Assembly: GCA_900769055.1 (NCBI GenBank)
Contig: CAAGFF010000134.1
Location: 1 to 5,235, forward strand
DNA from: an uncultured Prevotella sp.
GTDB lineage: Bacteria > Bacteroidota > Bacteroidia > Bacteroidales > Bacteroidaceae
DNA: 5,235 bases
Reading direction: 5' to 3'
Part shown: piece after piece, positions 4,010-5,235 of the stretch
Layout: the number at the start of each line of letters is the position of its first letter
How positions within the stretch are numbered: the first letter of the stretch is position 1
Notes under the pieces: model-generated
Databases searched by the model: none
Told to the model about the DNA's origin: nothing
The model's input: only the letters and a program-made list of their open reading frames with translations
Made by a program: the position numbers and the translations under genes

Positions 4010-5235
4010 ATGAACAAAACGTTTACTTTAGCAGCACTCGGCTTGCTTTTGGCCGTTAGTGCAAATGCCCAGAAAGTCCGCAAGACATGGGATTTCAGAG
4101 ATGGTTTTAGCTCTGCTACAGTAGCCAACCTTTATGCCGACATGGAGCAAAATGGCACAGCCGCACATTGGCGCGACTGGGAAAAGTCCGCAGCAGATGC
4201 AGGCAAGTATGGAGACACTTTCTGGTGTGCCGACAATGGTTCTACCGTAAATGCCGACAACGAGGCCGTTACAGTTGTCAATGGTGTGGAAGTTCCTATA
4301 CCCGAATTGGCAGGACTTGACATGAAAGGCATCAAGGCCAAGGGTCTTATCCTGGCTACCAATTACCCACAAGCAGCCAACGAGTCAGGCTTCAACGGCA
4401 TGTATCCAGCCTACCCAGGCTTTATCTGGCTCAACGGAAAAAACCTTGTTTTCAAAATCAAGCAGGTGCTTAAAGGAACCACCCTTCGCATCGGCGTGGA
4501 GTCGCACAAGAATACAGAGGGCCGCGGTATCAACGTTATAGTAGACGAAGTAACCCTCACACCGACAGAAGGAAACAACATTCCAACTTTCTTTAACGAG
4601 GTTGTATATGACATACCGGACGACACACCCGAAGTTGACGACTATACAGCCGTAACCATCAAGTCGACAAACGGCTGCCACATATACTATATGATAGCAG
4701 GCGAAGGCGATGACCCCAACGACAGCAAGACAAAGATAGGCTACCTCTATGGTGGCGACAAGGAGCAGGAGCAGGCACTTAACCTCCTTTCTGCCAACGA
4801 GCAGTACCTGATTACACCTATCGACGTTACTGGCGACATAAGTGCTGTTACAGCCGACTCTCTGCAAGGCTTCGACGTTACGATAGCAAGCTCTACCATA
4901 GCTGCCGACAACAGCATCGTTGGCGTACTGAAAGAGGCTATGCCATGGACACCTGTACTCAACCTCAACCCCGCTCTCTATGCATCATGGGGCGAGCAGT
5001 ATGGTGAGGCTGTTACCTTAGAGGGCGGATTCGGCAAAACAAACAGTCCGAAGAACGACCTGTTCGACAACATCAACCTCATACCAAATGACGAAGCAGG
5101 ACTTGAGGAAGACTATTACGGAATCGTCTTTACCAATGGTGCACCTGTAACAGGTGTGAAGCTCGGCTCATACTTCGCCAACGATGACATTCTCGTTACC
5201 GACGCGGCATCAGACGCCGTCATATCACATGCTCA
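4010..5235 (+). CDS. Secreted multidomain protein of unknown function (3' end beyond window)
   Basis: An open frame of 408 codons runs from the ATG at 4010 to the window edge without a stop, so the C-terminus is missing. Residues 1-20 form a Sec signal peptide: Asn-Lys-Thr, a hydrophobic core, and the ANA site before Gln21. No cysteine follows, so signal peptidase I rather than lipoprotein processing is expected, and the protein is not an evident Lgt substrate. Residues about 22-185 (beginning KVRKTWDF) look like a beta-rich sandwich domain resembling those of Bacteroidota glycan-related proteins. Residues about 240-330 alternate strands and helices (IGYLYGG at 243, then a GFDVTIASS strand, then LNLNPALY at 317-324), which suggests a Rossmann- or ThuA-like alpha/beta domain. 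The rest looks beta-rich again. Both domain assignments are pattern impressions only. There is no Shine-Dalgarno sequence; the leader is A-rich. I do not recognise the family with certainty and assign no function. Confidence 0.85.
   Translation, partial: MNKTFTLAALGLLLAVSANAQKVRKTWDFRDGFSSATVANLYADMEQNGTAAHWRDWEKSAADAGKYGDTFWCADNGSTVNADNEAVTVVNGVEVPIPELAGLDMKGIKAKGLILATNYPQAANESGFNGMYPAYPGFIWLNGKNLVFKIKQVLKGTTLRIGVESHKNTEGRGINVIVDEVTLTPTEGNNIPTFFNEVVYDIPDDTPEVDDYTAVTIKSTNGCHIYYMIAGEGDDPNDSKTKIGYLYGGDKEQEQALNLLSANEQYLITPIDVTGDISAVTADSLQGFDVTIASSTIAADNSIVGVLKEAMPWTPVLNLNPALYASWGEQYGEAVTLEGGFGKTNSPKNDLFDNINLIPNDEAGLEEDYYGIVFTNGAPVTGVKLGSYFANDDILVTDAASDAVISHA

Noticed and set aside
4385..4867. 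A 160-codon minus-strand frame opposite the secreted-protein gene
   Set aside because: The + strand frame has a clear signal peptide, a promoter and continuous coding character across this stretch, so the antisense frame is a shadow.

Overview
The window looks like chromosomal DNA of a Bacteroidota bacterium, probably order Bacteroidales and Prevotella-like. This rests on four things: promoters that fit the Bacteroidota pattern (TTTG or TTG, about 19-20 bases, then TAnnTTTG) rather than the E. coli -35/-10 pattern; A-rich leaders with little or no Shine-Dalgarno sequence before three of the four genes; the presence of an AAA_14/DUF4143 ATPase of the type common in gut Bacteroidales; and the look of the YchF, Lgt and secreted proteins. 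The genus is an inference from sequence feel, not from a search.

All four genes lie on the + strand. Positions 1-178 hold no gene I can support, at most the last 18 codons of an upstream reading frame. Positions 179-300 form a compact control region: two identical 26-base repeats, each holding a perfect palindrome, 63 bases apart, with a Bacteroidota promoter between them. The DUF4143 ATPase follows (301-1542). Its arginine codon choice differs clearly from its neighbours, and its C-terminal nuclease-like motif is degenerate, so it may be an acquired gene.

The 284-base gap 1543-1826 is almost filled by three tandem units of 77-86 bases. Each has a conserved left flank, a unit-specific inverted repeat and a conserved right flank. 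In each, the 3' arm of the hairpin supplies a TTTG at -33 and the right flank supplies a TAAC(C/T)TTG at -7. They look like three consecutive promoters aimed at ychF. The hairpin arms differ in sequence between units but stay complementary. This is the most unusual structure in the window.

ychF (1827-2933) is a complete P-loop ATPase/GTPase of the Obg-related family with an arginine at the position of the E. coli catalytic His114. lgt (2987-3835) follows after a short gap made of degenerate heptamer repeats and is probably co-transcribed with ychF; it encodes the membrane enzyme that starts lipoprotein maturation. A further promoter, embedded in a long imperfect palindrome (3871-3916), appears to drive the last gene. 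That gene starts at 4010 and runs off the window; it encodes a Sec-exported multidomain protein of unknown function. Apart from the probable ychF-lgt operon there is no evident functional link among the genes.
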